From Phlebiopsis flavidoalba (Eukaryota; Basidiomycota; Agaricomycetes; Polyporales; Phanerochaetaceae), in the NCBI GenBank assembly GCA_035772785.1, contig JAOCPU010000040.1:248001-312000 (forward strand): a stretch of 64,000 bases of DNA, written 5' to 3'. Position numbers and translations under genes: made by a program. Below are positions 40,371-52,233 of this stretch, piece after piece (position 1 is the stretch's first letter; the number at the start of each line of letters is the position of its first letter). Under the pieces are notes generated by a model. That model was not told the origin of the DNA. It worked only from the letters and a program-made list of their open reading frames with translations, and did no database searches.

Positions 40371-41539
40371 TTACACAGCAACCTTTCGCGTACTGGAGCC
40401 GATCGGCCTGCTAACCTCATCCCAATCATCCGACTGCTCCTTTCCAATCTCAGCCGCAACCTTCACCTCCGATGAGCCGTCTTCTTCGTATTGGTACACG
40501 GAACGCCGTTCCAGCTGCATGGGTCGAAGTACAAAGTATTGGCGGAGCATCATGATGTATCGTACAACGACGAAAATCACGATCTCGGCGACGGCGATGC
40601 CAACAATGTACGCGGCGAGTTTTCCGTGTTCTGTGTGTGGGTCAAGGAAGGAGTATGCTAGAGGAGATTTCGCGTAAGACAGGTGGATGAGGGGAAGCAA
40701 AAAGCGCGTACTGTAGAAGTGCTGGGTGGCATTGGTGATGTATGCTACGCCAAGATAGCACGCGAGCAGGCCAACGAGGAATGGAAGGTGGGTCCATGCA
40801 AGTCCGATGCCGGTGCCGCGACGTCTGGGTAGACTGGGAGAGACGTTGGACACGAGGATTTCGAGCCCTGCCAACGCGGTGTTCAGTGCGTGCTCGCTGA
40901 TATTTGCCCAAGCGGAGTAACGGGTAGCGAAGGTGTCTGGAGACGAGAGCAGGGACCAGAAGACGGCGGTGACAATGATGGGGAATGTGACAATCGTGCT
41001 GAAGAGAGTAGCAGATGGAGGAACTGGAGTGGGCGCGCCCAGGCTTGAAGTGGGTAGCGCGGAGGTTTCGAACCCGATCGATCGAAGACTCAGAGCGTAG
41101 AACAGCGTTTGTACGCCCGACGCCCAAAAGTAACATAGTAGACCGATGTATGACAAGGAGGTAAAGTAAGAGAAGAACCTGGACGCGCAAAGGTCTAATT
41201 AGGAGGACTTTCGCAATGGAATGGTCGTGTGACTTACGTGCCATCCGAATGAAAGCGAATCCCCTCGTAGATGAGTCTCACCAAGATGAAAACCGTCGCA
41301 TAAAGTGCAATGAAAATGCGTAGAGCGGCGAGAGCAGCAGAGGAGAGGACCGGGGAGGTCACGAGCGAGAAATTAGGATCGAATGGTGAGTCAACACCAA
41401 GACAACTGTAGATCTTGTCCCACATGCTGGTGACCAGTACCGGAGCGTGGTATAGGTAGCTTTTGGGACGTTCGAGTGCCGGGTAGAGACCGTACTGGTT
41501 AAAAGGGAGGGGGCGACAAGATGAACGGTCACCAGACAT
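40371..41539 (-). CDS. FAR-17a/AIG1-like membrane protein
   Basis: Two-exon gene that reads without any disruption and gives about 369 residues. Exon 1 is 41238-41539, the intron is 41179-41237 (GTAAGT...CAG), and exon 2 is 40371-41178. I place it in the FAR-17a/AIG1-like family of multi-pass membrane proteins; animal members hydrolyse fatty-acid esters of hydroxy fatty acids. Hydrophobic segments are seen at about residues 70-92 (FIALYATVFILVRLIYEG), 107-130, 150-180, 225-250 (LPFLVGLLACYLGVAYITNA) and 285-310 (AAYIVGIAVAEIVIFVVV). The N-terminus has NQYGLYPALERPKSYLYHAP and the C-terminal tail is charged and cytosolic in appearance. The ATG at 41539 is the first in frame. Family assignment is from overall resemblance; the fungal function is not established here. 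Confidence 0.75.
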
Positions 41540-44151
41540 GGTGGGGCAAAAGGAAACCCCACTTCAATCAATTGTCAGGCGTCTTTCGTTAATTGGACCG
41601 GTCGTCTACCCCATACTAAGATTTGTGGCGTGAGTCACGGTGTCCCCCATACATCTCGGGAAAACGGGTCGTCCTAATTAGTACTAAAATAGGCCTAACA
41701 GTGCTATCGTAAACTAATTTCTGCTATTCGGCTGCTATTTGTTTCTAGCTTTTAAGTATTTCAGGAAAAGTTCTCAAATGAGCTAATAGATGCTGTTCAT
41801 ACCTGGGTGTTAGTATTCCTACACCGGGACTCGTTCCCACACCCGAGAGCCCTCGCCGACGTTGCCTTGCTCGCCCCCCCCCGTGTGCTCTAGCGTGACA
41901 AAGCGTAACTACTACTGGTCACGATTGCTGATGGTCAATAGCTGAGCGCATCACAACTTGGGACGTAGTATGACGTCATGGCGCTCTGCGAACGTATATC
42001 AGCAGCGTCGCAGACGACGAGTGGGTACTCCCCCCCGAAACTTCTCAATGTTACCACCATCACCAGCTCCAGCTTACCCAGCTTCTCCTACCAGTGCTTG
42101 CCCACCTGTCGTTCGAACGAACCGCACACCCAACGCCAAGTCACCAAGCAAAATGTACAGTGCACAAGGTCATCCGTCGGCCCCTCGGAGGTGCCGCCTC
42201 TGCCACGAGCTCTCGAGCGAGAGGCCACCACGGATTGATTGGGTCACAGGTACGCCGTCATTGTCTACGTTATGCCATACGAACGCTAGCGCTGACCTGA
42301 CAAATCTATGGCGGTGCTGTCCACCACATGTACTGAGCAATCGGCAGCCCAGACCGCGGCGAGTTACACTGCAGGTGTGGACTAATGAACCTTGATCACC
42401 ACCTCACCCACCCTCTGGATACTCTTTTTCTCAGATACTGGTGTCGAAAGTGGCTCCGACGCTGTCCGAACCGGTAAACACCTCATTTGCGATCGCCCGC
42501 AGGTGTATGTTCATCAGCCTAACGGCAGTGGGACACTTGTCACTGACTTCCCCAACTTCCCAACATTCAAGCGACCCACACATTGGCATTGAACGTCGCC
42601 CGGATTCACCCCCTCGCCCTCAACAGCTTATGAACACTGACTGGTAAGATTCTATGTTTTGCATGCATAGTGGGACTGAAGTGTATATATGTACTGTGTA
42701 ACTATGTCCTCACTGTACTGTGTAAACTATGTCCTTATAGTCTAATGACAATATGTGTATGAAACAAATTGCCTGGTTTCTGGGTTGTAAGACTGGAGGA
42801 TCTTGCGATATTGCTTTGGTTTTGTTTTACACAATTTATCCATATTTTAGAAGCTAATACCGATGTAAAATAGCCCAAATTAGATGAATTTAAATGTTGA
42901 TTTTCGGGACCTTGCATCATTAGACGACGGCCTTCTATTTCAACTACGGCTACTAAATAGCGTAAATAGGACTATTTTAGTACTAAATATGTTGGCGACC
43001 TGTTTTCCCAGATGATAGGCCCAAAAACACACGGAGGACCATTTTTAACAGTGGAAAATCATCACGGCGCAATGAAGCTAGGCCACCTATGTACTTGCAT
43101 ATACAGATGTCACCAAATATGTTTGCAATGGATGTACTGGGTCTATGTTGACGAAAGTTACGATTTGAACTGAATAATAAATCGTTTCCAACGCGTGTTT
43201 GGGTATTGGGGGATCTCTTCCTAACCCCAAAAAATTCGTCGCAAAAACCGTGGGAAAGTGTGATTTTTGTTACCGTTTGATTCAAAATTGAGCGTCTCTC
43301 GGGCGTCTGCCAACCTTAAACCCTAGGGTTTCCAATACAAATTTGTTGAATCAAAAACTTGTCCGATTTTCTGACATTGTCGTACATGGATCTGACTGCT
43401 GAATATTGCTACTAACTATGCAGACCCCTGAAACTACCCCCCGCTCAAGTCGTTACGCTAAGCGCCCGATATTTTCAACTCCTGCAGCTCGCACAAACTT
43501 CGATGAACTTTTGTTCCAGAATTAGCGTCCCGTCTGTCCGCCGCCTTACCTTGCGAAGGACATACTCTTCATTGTTAGTGGGTATTTTAGTAATGTCCTT
43601 CCTGAACCATTTTTCTTAGTCACAGGTGTATAAATAAATTTTTGTATCTCTGTAAACATTCTAAATTGACGTCAATTGCGAGCATGTTTCTGCGTCTTTT
43701 GTCGAGTTTCGGCGTTCTCACTCGCGCGCGCCACAACGGTTTTGATCGCTTCCACTTTTTGGACAGCACAGTCTACCTGTGTCGTCATGAACTAGGATAT
43801 TGACAGTCGTTTGGTGGGATGGTTAATGTGCACAACTCCATTGTTGTCCACAATTCTTGTGGTTCTGTGGTTTTGCGTCAATTAATCACTCTTGGACAGG
43901 TTTCAGGTCTTCGGACTTCCATGTTTTCATGCTAGTCTATTCATAGTAGTAGGAGCTTTTTATTTGTTTATCTGGGTAAATTTCATTATTTGGTCTTCTC
44001 AACATCTCACACAGTGTTTGAGGGTATAGAGTCCATTTTGAGAAACTGTTCACTATATTGTCATATAGTAGTCCTCGTCCTCGTCACGCACACATTGAAA
44101 CTGGCGCCGCGTTGTGCAGTCTGAGCCGTCCTCATTGAGTCATGGTCATAC
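41540..44151. other. AT-rich intergenic interval
   Basis: Upstream of the AIG1-like gene, the composition becomes AT-rich after about 42650. Short plus-strand frames at 41958-42395 contain a few Cys residues but no recognisable domain. A 15-bp inverted repeat (see separate entry) brackets 41678-42986. Nothing else is supported. Confidence 0.45.
41678..42986. repeat. Inverted repeat bracketing 1.3 kb
   Basis: TTAGTACTAAAATAG at 41678-41692 is repeated as its exact reverse complement at 42972-42986. The inner flanks on both sides carry GCTAT/GCTATT motifs. No target-site duplication is evident, so this may be an eroded transposon or chance AT-rich pairing. Confidence 0.4.
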
Positions 44152-45404
44152 TAAAGCTCTGCACAGATCTACCTGCGGATCGATCTGGATCTGTACCTGC
44201 AGGTATTCCTGATTCTGGAGGCCTGACCTGGATCTGCCAGGTATCCTGGCCCCAGGTGATCTGTACCTGCAGGTCAGTTACCTGCAGATCACAGGTAACC
44301 TACAGATTTCATACCTGTTTCAATGCTATATTAGTGATGTATTGTGATTTAATGTCAAATAAATACATATATATTGTCACAGATTATGCCCTATTAGTCA
44401 ATTTCCTTTTCATTTTTGTTCATATTCGACACCAAGTCTCAAGCGCTCACTTAAGCGCGTTCCCGCGCCACAAAGCTCGCGCCACAACGTTCGCATTAAC
44501 CAAGGGTCTGGATGGATAATGGATGCATCACATGTACTTAAGTCTAGGTAGGGACTAGAACGAGGTCTATGGACTGGAGTAGGTTGTATGAATATTAATG
44601 GACTGAGGTAGAAGGATGGAGTACGGACCTGAGTTAAGGATCCGTCATAGTTACCTCGGGCAGGCTGTAGAATAGACATCGCCAGCAGGTCACTCTGGTT
44701 AGCTGTTGCCGCTGAGCTGGCACTCTTCGACATGTATGACTTACACGGCCAGCTCATTAGATGACATCGTTAGAGACTGGCTCACATGTATATAAAAAGG
44801 TACGCTTGTGGTTTTAAGCCCCAAGCTTAAAAACATCGTTAAGATTCTCTCATATCTTCGTCACTCTCGTACTCTACTTAGTGTTTTACACTTCTCCCCT
44901 TAAGCAACACACACAGGTGAGTTAGGGTTTCGTGATATATATATTGTCTTCATACTTATCTAGTCTGTGATCAATTTCAGATATATCTGCTTGCTCCAAT
45001 AAGGCTGACATGCTTTATAATTGCCTGGATATTAGAGCCAGTGTCTCGGCATTTACTTGAATACTAATGCTAAAGCAGTTTAATATTACATATCACTTGT
45101 AAACATAGTATATAGTATAATGAAACATTGCTAACTGCAGTTATAATATTAGGTGAATTTAGGTCTATTTATAGTTCTGTTTGAATATATATCATGCTAT
45201 AATACCATGATTTATGAGTTGCAAAAATACCTGCAGATCACCTGCATATCTGCCTGAAATTGCTTTATTGGCGACCTGGATTTGCAGGTCAAAGTACCTG
45301 CAGGTCAAAATACCTGCAGATCACTATACCTGCAGGTATTGATGGCAGATCTACCTGCAGGTACCTACAGGTTACCTGGATCTGTGCAGAGCTTTAGGTC
45401 ATAC
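44144..45404. mobile_element. Non-autonomous hAT-like DNA transposon 1
   Basis: The element spans 44152-45396 (1245 bp). Its terminal inverted repeats are TAAAGCTCTGCACAGATC, identical over 18 bp at both ends, and fit the hAT YARNG start. It is flanked by a perfect 8-bp target-site duplication, GGTCATAC, at 44144-44151 and 45397-45404. Both ends are packed with ACCTGCAGGT and CCTGCAGATC motifs, which look like subterminal transposase-binding repeats. No transposase frame is present, so it would need a helper element. Inside, a TATAAAAAGG at 44791 is followed by CT-rich sequence and a good 5' splice site (CAGGTGAGT) near 44914. Confidence 0.92.
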
Positions 45405-45455
45405 AATATTCCGCGCCGTCGCAGCGGCGTAGGTAGCTTTGTCGCAGTTATAAAA

Positions 45456-46029
45456 GTCATCCTTAGGCAATATCATGGGTAATCCCATGGGTGCCGTCAA
45501 CTGATACCCATACCCATACCCATCATGGGTCATGGGTAATGGGTATGGGTGTCCATGGGTATGGGTAAAGGCAATGGGTGGCTATGGGTTGATGGGTAAG
45601 GCATGGGTTGATGGATTTCAGTGGGTATTCAATAGATAACATTATTATACACATGTAGGAAGCATACTAAACTGTCCAAAAATGCATCCTGTTTGTGAAA
45701 AAGCATGTCCCACCATCATCAACAAGCTTTAGAATGTCCCAAAAGGAGGGCAGCTCATATCAATAACAGGTGCAAGTGTCTATTAAAAAAGGCTCACATT
45801 AGTAACAGCTATAATAGCAGTGTTTGTTAAGAAGTGTTACTCACTTGCACAGTTAGATTGGCCAGCATGTACTGTCTATAGCCAGTTCAAGCCATGGCCC
45901 ATGGGTTGACATGGGTAGCCATGGGTAGCCATGGGTTTTTTGGCTTCTACCCCACACCCATACCCACCGCTACCCATGACGAAAACCCACATGGGATTTT
46001 TGGTACCCATGATATAGCCTAGTCATCCT
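45456..46029. mobile_element. Non-autonomous hAT-like DNA transposon 2 (MITE)
   Basis: The element spans 45464-46021 (558 bp). Its terminal inverted repeats are TAGGCAATATCATGGGTA and TAGGCTATATCATGGGTA (17 of 18 identical). The perfect 8-bp target-site duplication GTCATCCT is at 45456-45463 and 46022-46029. Dense CATGGGTA/ATGGGTATGGGTA repeats and their complements fill both ends. It has no coding capacity. The 8-bp duplication and subterminal repeats fit hAT; the fifth base C departs from the strict YARNG end, so the superfamily call is less sure than for element 1. Confidence 0.9.
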
Positions 46030-46956
46030 CGCTATGAATAACCACATCGCGCTGTGGGTGGCCCTGTCACGCTGTGATCATCCTTGTTGCGGCCGTCCTC
46101 TGCACGTCATGAATCTATCCTCCGGTCGGTGTGTTCCTTGTCGTGTCGTGGCCCCATCCCGCTGTGGCTGTCCTCATCGTGCCGTCCATGTCCCGTGCGA
46201 CCGTCCACACCGCAATTCACCTCGCCTTGCTGTCCTTGCCTTCCACGTCGCGTCGTCACCAGAGCATGTAGCGCTCGGAGGTTTCATGAAACCCTTGGGC
46301 CATGGTAGAAGCGGACTTATGAAACCGCAAGGCTGGTCTAATTTGGCCTGCAGGGCTTGCTTTATAAAATGACCTGGCGGGGGTAATTGATGGGATTGAT
46401 GGCACCACCGTGTGGCGCTTATACATTTTCTAATGCCTCAAAGCTCACTCTCTGTGCTTGCTGACCCAAAACATGGCCGTTTTGGTGCTCCTAATATAGT
46501 AGGAGGTGTGTCGGCGGTGTGAGGCGGCTTTGTGGCGTCGTCGGCGCCAGGGGAGGAGGCCGGCGCTATCGGCGCTACTTTCGCACCGTCCGCGCGGCAG
46601 GCGCTCCCGGCGCCGTGGTGTTACCTCTTCTAGCATTTCTTGATGGCGCATCAACTTGCCATCTTGAGGTTGCATGCTGCTCACACCCCGCCATTTTTCA
46701 GGCTCTATTCAGCTAGACAATAGACATTAAAAGATATAGTATTGGCTGTAAAGTATCTACTGGTTATTAACATCATAGAGAGGCAGTTATAGGTGTGTTT
46801 ATATACAGGTAAGAGAGTGGAAGGAGAAATGACAGTGTGCATATATCATGCCTGCATAGCAACCAGCCTGAGGAGGTATTATAAGGTGTGTAGCATAATA
46901 GATGAAGTGTTTGATAGAATAGACAAGAGCGGCGCGGACGCCGCAAACACAGAGGC
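46030..46956. other. Intergenic, no supported gene
   Basis: Short frames on both strands without domain signal. The right part is the 3' flank of the minus-strand gene that ends at about 46957. Confidence 0.4.
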
Positions 46957-49520
46957 AGTTTACGAGCGAGCTCGCTTTGCCTGCTTGCCACGCGCGGGCT
47001 TGCCAGCCGACCGCTTGCGCTTCGTGCCCGCCGCGACGTGAGTGGGGGCGAATTGTTGTCGCCGTCGCTGTCGTTGCTTTCGCTGGGTGAGGTCTGAGAG
47101 AGCGGGCGTCGTTTGCGAAGATATCGAGGACCCAGGCAACATCCTGGACAACAAGCGTCCAGGCGTCTCTGAGCCATGCGTACTTCTCCTCATCGGAAGA
47201 GACCTTGCGACGATCCAAAGGAGGGCGACGAGAACGAGATAGAGGCCGCTCTTACCGGGGATGCAGAGGTTCTTGAACGCGGCGGGGGACACAGCGGCGG
47301 GCTTGTCGTAGCCATCCTGGCCACGGCAGTCGGGCTGGATCGCGCGCACCACCACTTGAAGGCTGCGTTCGAGAACTCCTCGATCTCGTTGTCGACCTTG
47401 TCCCAGGGCGTCAGGTCGTCCGGCCTTGAAACCAATCGGCAATCGACGCTCCCACGGACGAAGTTTGCTCTGGGGCAATCGTCGACCGTCCTGCCCAGCT
47501 GGCGCGATGTTCTCCTGCGATGAACTTCTCGATGCCAGGCGAGCCAGGAGGGGCCACCGCTTGAGAAGTTGATCAACGGCTCGTAGGCCGTCTGAAGGTC
47601 CTGTTGGGAGCCTGCCCAAGAATCTCGGTGAGTCGTGACAGCTTGTGCAGGCGACGTAGCCTGCGGTCCCCGGTGCTGGAGAAGGATCCCTCGGCGCAGG
47701 GGCAGGCGCAGTGCTATTGCGCAGGGGAGGCGGTTGCAACGGCACGAGAAAGATTACCGACAGTGGATTGGCAGGCGGCGTGGGGAGACCTGCTTCGGGG
47801 GTGGGAGAAAGCAGCGCTGGGTCGATAGGAATGTCCTGCTGCATGACTGGATGCGCCGCTTCGGGAATTGCGTGAGACGGACGGGGGAGAGCTGCAACAC
47901 TCTGCGGACAGCCGTTGCTCTGCTCTACGCGGGGAGGACAGGGTGCGGAGGTAGTGGCGATCAATGCAGCGTCATGCCGAGGGGGCGACGACGACGAGTC
48001 GACGATGGGCTCAGCGGGTGGGGGACTAGGCGACAGTGCTTCAACCAGGGGCTCAGCGGGCGGACGACCAGGCGACGCCGCATCAGAGGCTGGTCGCGGA
48101 GAAGCGGGCGGTGCCGCATCAACGGCAGGTTCTGTAGGAGTAGGGCGCGCGGCGTGCGGGCTGACAGCAGCGGTGCGGTTCGGATGGGCGGCACGCTGGT
48201 AGGCGGTGTGTTGTGAGCCCCGCTGCCTGGCGGACTGTGTCGCTACATCGTCGCGAAGGAGGCGTACCACTCGACGGTGTCTCCGGGCCTGGGCTTGACT
48301 GCGAGGCTCCCCCAGGTGTCTGCGATCCCGGCGTGGGCAGCGCACGACGACCGTGCGCATTCTTCGGGACTATAAACCTCGCGTGCAAACTTTGTCATGA
48401 GGGTTTGCACGGTTGCGAGGTCCCTCGGCGAGTAGGTGGACCATTTCTGGCTGGCCGTTCGCGGTGACGCCCTCGTGCCAGCTATGCAGAATGAGCTAAT
48501 GCCATACGGGCGTGCAGACAAAACGTACCTCTTCATCTGTATCTCTCCGTTTGCGGACGGGATCGGCCCACAGAGGAGGACTGTGCATGCAAGCCCCGTC
48601 ATTTCATGGATCCCCTCGCAGACCGCCTTCAGTATGACTGGGATGTGCTTCAACGCCCTGCGTGATGTGTGAGCAACTGAACAAAGATGCTGGAAAATAA
48701 GGAACGTACTGCTCGTATTCCTCCGGTGCTGTTTTTGGGATGCCGTTCTGGTAATTCAACTTCGCGGCCGGCCTTTTGTCGCGCGGCCACATCGGCCTCC
48801 ACCTCGCCCTCGAGCTGCTTCGCAAATGCGTTGCCTTGAGACTTGATGTATGCCTTTGCGACCTTGGCTGAGATTTGAACACGGCATGGAGGCTTTTTCC
48901 TCCTTTGCCAGTTGTCCCCTTCTCGACGCGGTTCTCCCATTCCTTCATTGCGGCTGCGAAGCGCTTTTCAGCTTCATCGGCGATAGTTTCGGTGTGGGTA
49001 CCGTTTTTGCAGCCACTGGGTGAGAGGATACTTGCGCGCAATCTCTTCTTGACCTTTGAAGATCATAGTACAAAGGCGCTGCCAATCAGCGCGAAGCCAA
49101 TGGTCGGTTTGTACTTCTTGAAATGATGATGATGATACCAGTTGACGATTTTCTAGAAACCCATCAGCTAGGTCTACTGCATGGGAGTGAGGCAGGCATA
49201 CCTTTCTGATGGCCTTGAACTGTACCACCTTGGCTTTGACCTCAGATGGATCCAGGCCTTCTAATCCCGGCATGATGCTCGCAGCAGGTTCGACATCTGC
49301 CGTTTCGGTGAGATCGTCCGCGTCTGCGCTCATGTCGAGGTCGTAACCGTAGATCCGAACGACTTCGGCGGTAACGCTGTTGTAGAAGACTCCTGCGGTA
49401 GCCCGTTTTTGGTGGCATGTTCCCAGGCATCTTTCTTGCCAGAGAGTAGGGTGAAAAGCGGTCCTTGCACCCACGATTTGCGTCCCCGCGGGGTTTGGAA
49501 TTGGTGGATTTGGCAGGCAT
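46957..49520 (-). CDS. Agaricomycete-expanded protein of unknown function
   Basis: Member of a family I know only as very numerous, uncharacterised proteins of mushroom genomes, often near transposons. The start is MPAKSTNSKPRGDANRGC at 49520. Next comes a VFYNSVTAEVVRIYGYDLDM motif (about 49390-49320) typical of the N-terminal region, then a charged middle at 49120-48750. The conserved core MTGLACTVLLCGPIPSANG is at about 48600-48545, followed by TKFAREVYSPEECA. A long Pro/Ser/Ala-rich linker (48230-47650) leads to a C-terminal block (PWERRLPIGFKAGRPD, then WDKVDNEIEEFSNAAFKWW, then GLYLVLVALLW) and a Lys/Arg-rich tail that may be a nuclear localisation signal. Frames change near the N-terminus and in the C-terminal block. 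Some of this may be introns, but several changes look like indels. No catalytic motif is seen. Confidence 0.65.
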
Positions 49521-49900
49521 TAGGTATTACGGACTCGGTAGAATATTAAGGAAAAAAGCGGGATTAAATTGTCGAGTAGGATGAGACCAGCGTTTACAGG
49601 CAAACGAATTAAGAAAACGGAGGCGGGTGGGACGCACGAACATCTCTCCCATGAACGAAATTATTGTGGGCACGGTAGTAGGAGGAGCGCTTGACCAGCG
49701 CTGGGCAGAGCACGTGGATATTAGATCTCGCTCCCGCTCGGACGAGGGTTCATCAGCGGTCCACTTAGCGAACCAACTTCAACCTATACCTTCATCATCT
49801 CCGTTTCCCCTCGCTGTTCTCTCGTTTTCGTGTTGCTTTCGTTGTCGCTCTCTACACCGGGTCTGTTTCTCTCTTTCACTCCATCTGCTCTCTATGCCAT
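49521..49900. promoter_or_regulatory. Shared intergenic region between divergent genes
   Basis: About 380 bp separate the start codons of the minus-strand gene (49520) and the plus-strand gene (49901), so both promoters must lie here. A CT-rich stretch at about 49790-49890 precedes the plus-strand start, as is common in basidiomycete leaders. No clear TATA box was identified. Confidence 0.5.
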
Positions 49901-52233
49901 ATGCCTTCCTCCAAGTCGAACTCGTCCTCCGACGAGGAGTTCCATGATTTCGAACCCGATCTGTCTGACTTGCTTTCCAATATGTCTTTCTTGTTGATTT
50001 CTGGTGTCCCAGACGGCCCCCCAAGCATTGTGCCAGTGAGTGAATCAATCTAACGACCGTGTAGACATCTCGTTGCTTGCAGCTCCGTCCGATTCGTGTT
50101 CTGCTCGCTTCTTTCGTTCTCAGCCCCTCGCACATCCTCGTCCGCCTACACTCTCCGCCCTTCGGTCGCGCCCAGACTCCATATTTCTATCTTCCCAACC
50201 CGCCCGCGACGCCTCCATCTGCCACGTCACAACGCCCACGTGTCGCTACCTACGCGAATTGCCGCCACCTCAGACCCCAACCCACGTTCACACCAGCGTA
50301 CAGGCATCGGTTCCAGATCCCTTTCACCTCCAACAAAATGTTCCGCTCGTGGTTACCTGACCCAACATCGCCTTCCGCTTCCACTCGTTCGCCGGCCAGC
50401 CCCTCCCCTCACGCTACGCGCACCGTCTCAGATTTCTGGGGAAGACTCTTACTCGCATTCGTCACGCAGCACTGTCATCGACGAGGACATTCGCGGGTGG
50501 ATCCTGGATGTCGAAAAAACGTCGCTTGATCGACGACGCCCAGCGAGCGGCGCGCCTGAAGACACGGCAACGGGTGTCATCTTCCCCGCAACGCCCAGAC
50601 GATTCTCTGTTCAACGAGTCGCTGATACTATGCGGTCCCGCGTCGACATCGGTAAGCATTTTTGTCGTGATCTCCCGCACGCGTAGGCTGATCATGCATA
50701 GCGTGACTCCTTCTCGCCGCCCGCCAAGTCTGCAAATCCTCCGGTCTGTGCCCCCTAAGCGAGGGGAACATGGCGGGCGAGCCGGCAATCCCACAGCGAA
50801 GCCTGTGCATTCAACGCGCGAGCCCAGGTTTGGACACGTCACCCGCGCCTCATCATCCCGCCCACCCACAAGCGAAGGTCAGCGGGTCGCATGGAACGTC
50901 TACCGCGCCCGGTATCCCATCATTCCCCCGGCGACGACGCATTCAAAACAGCACCCCGACCACATCTGCCACGTCACCTCAACAGCCATCGAGGCTTGCG
51001 AGGCCGCTACCCGCCATTCCCCAAACATCATCTACTCCCCAACCGTCGACATCCCCAACCCCAATCCCCCGTGTTCGCCAGCCGTCTCTTATACCCCGAC
51101 CATTGACCACTTTTCAACCGTCGCCCTCGACTCCTGCGCAGCCCCGGCCATCGCCATCCCATCCACAGCATCCGCCTGCACCAGCCCCACAGTCCTCGTC
51201 GCCTCCCTCACCGCTGCCTTCGTCGTCGCCTCCCTCACCGCTGCCTTCGTCGTCGCCTCCCTCGCCGCCGCCCTCGTCGTCTCCATCGCCACCGCCCTCA
51301 TGCAAGAGACAGCCCGTCTTCAGTTTGAGGCCTTCGCAGACATCGCATACGACTGGGAAATCTCCTGTATCGACTCCCTCTGCCGCATCGCCCTCGAACA
51401 ATGAGGATATCACTTCGCGGAGTACCAGAGCAGCTCATGTTGATCCCTCCCCACGACCGGCCCCTGCTTGGTCGCGCTTCCCTGACGACATTCCTCGTCT
51501 GCCTGTCATGCAACCGTGAGTGTGATGAATCACATTCGGAACTATACTAATAGTGTGCCAGCCCCCGCGAGATCGTGAGGCCGCAGTCGCCACCATTTAA
51601 GGTTGTATTATGTGGTAGTTTCACTGGTGTGTTCAATAGCAGGTGAGTCGACGCCATCCCATGTCGTCATCATGAATGACAACTCTGTTAGGATCGACGC
51701 TTTCCCTGCCACTCATGGCATTAGGCAGGCGGTTGTCTTGTCGTACGAGACACGTGAACAGGCACAGGAAGCGTATACCACGGCGCTCGAGCGCGCGGTG
51801 TCGTCCGCCAACTTTACCCGGAGTGCCCGTCATGGCGGTATATACCTACGAGTTTACCTGACATGCCTCGTTTGCCGACGAAGAATCCAGAGTCGTGGTG
51901 GATGTTCTCAGATATACCTGGTGAGTATGCCCAGTACATCGTCATCATCCGTGGGTTCGAGGTCGGTATATTCGAGGGGTGGTAAGTGTCTTTGTTCTCT
52001 GTACTACGTTGTTGTTAATGCTTGGTAGGCTTAACGCGTTCGATTACTGCGCCTTCATCAAGGGTGGGGTGTACCGCGGCTTCCCCAACAGCCGCACCGC
52101 CATTGCTGCATGGGCGAACGCCCTTACGATTCCGGGGCTGGTATACCGCATTCCCTGGCCACATCATTGGAAGCGTCCTTGTCCCAAGCCCGTCATGTCG
52201 CGTGCAATGGCGCTGCTCCCGTGTCCTCTGTAG
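49901..52233 (+). CDS. Hypothetical protein with RNase H1 N-terminal (viroplasmin-like) modules
   Basis: Multi-exon gene of an Agaricomycete-expanded type. Exon 1 (49901-50035) encodes an acidic start, MPSSKSNSSSDEEFHDFEPD; the intron is 50036-50082. The middle is very rich in Pro and Ser, with tandem SSPPSPLP units at about 51190-51290. Near the end there are two viroplasmin-like modules. The first reads FKVVLCGSFTGVF then QAVVLSYETREQAQEAYTTA; the second reads YIVIIRGFEVGIFEGW, an intron (51982-52028), then GGVYRGFPNSRTAIAAWANAL. The stop is at 52231-52233. In RNase H1 this module binds RNA-DNA hybrids or dsRNA, but no RNase H catalytic domain is seen. Frames change between the two modules, and the middle exon borders are uncertain. 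Confidence 0.6.

Noticed and set aside
45470..46015. GGGTA-rich sequence resembling telomeric repeats
   Set aside because: The repeats point both ways and sit inside an element with inverted termini and an 8-bp duplication, so they are subterminal transposon repeats.
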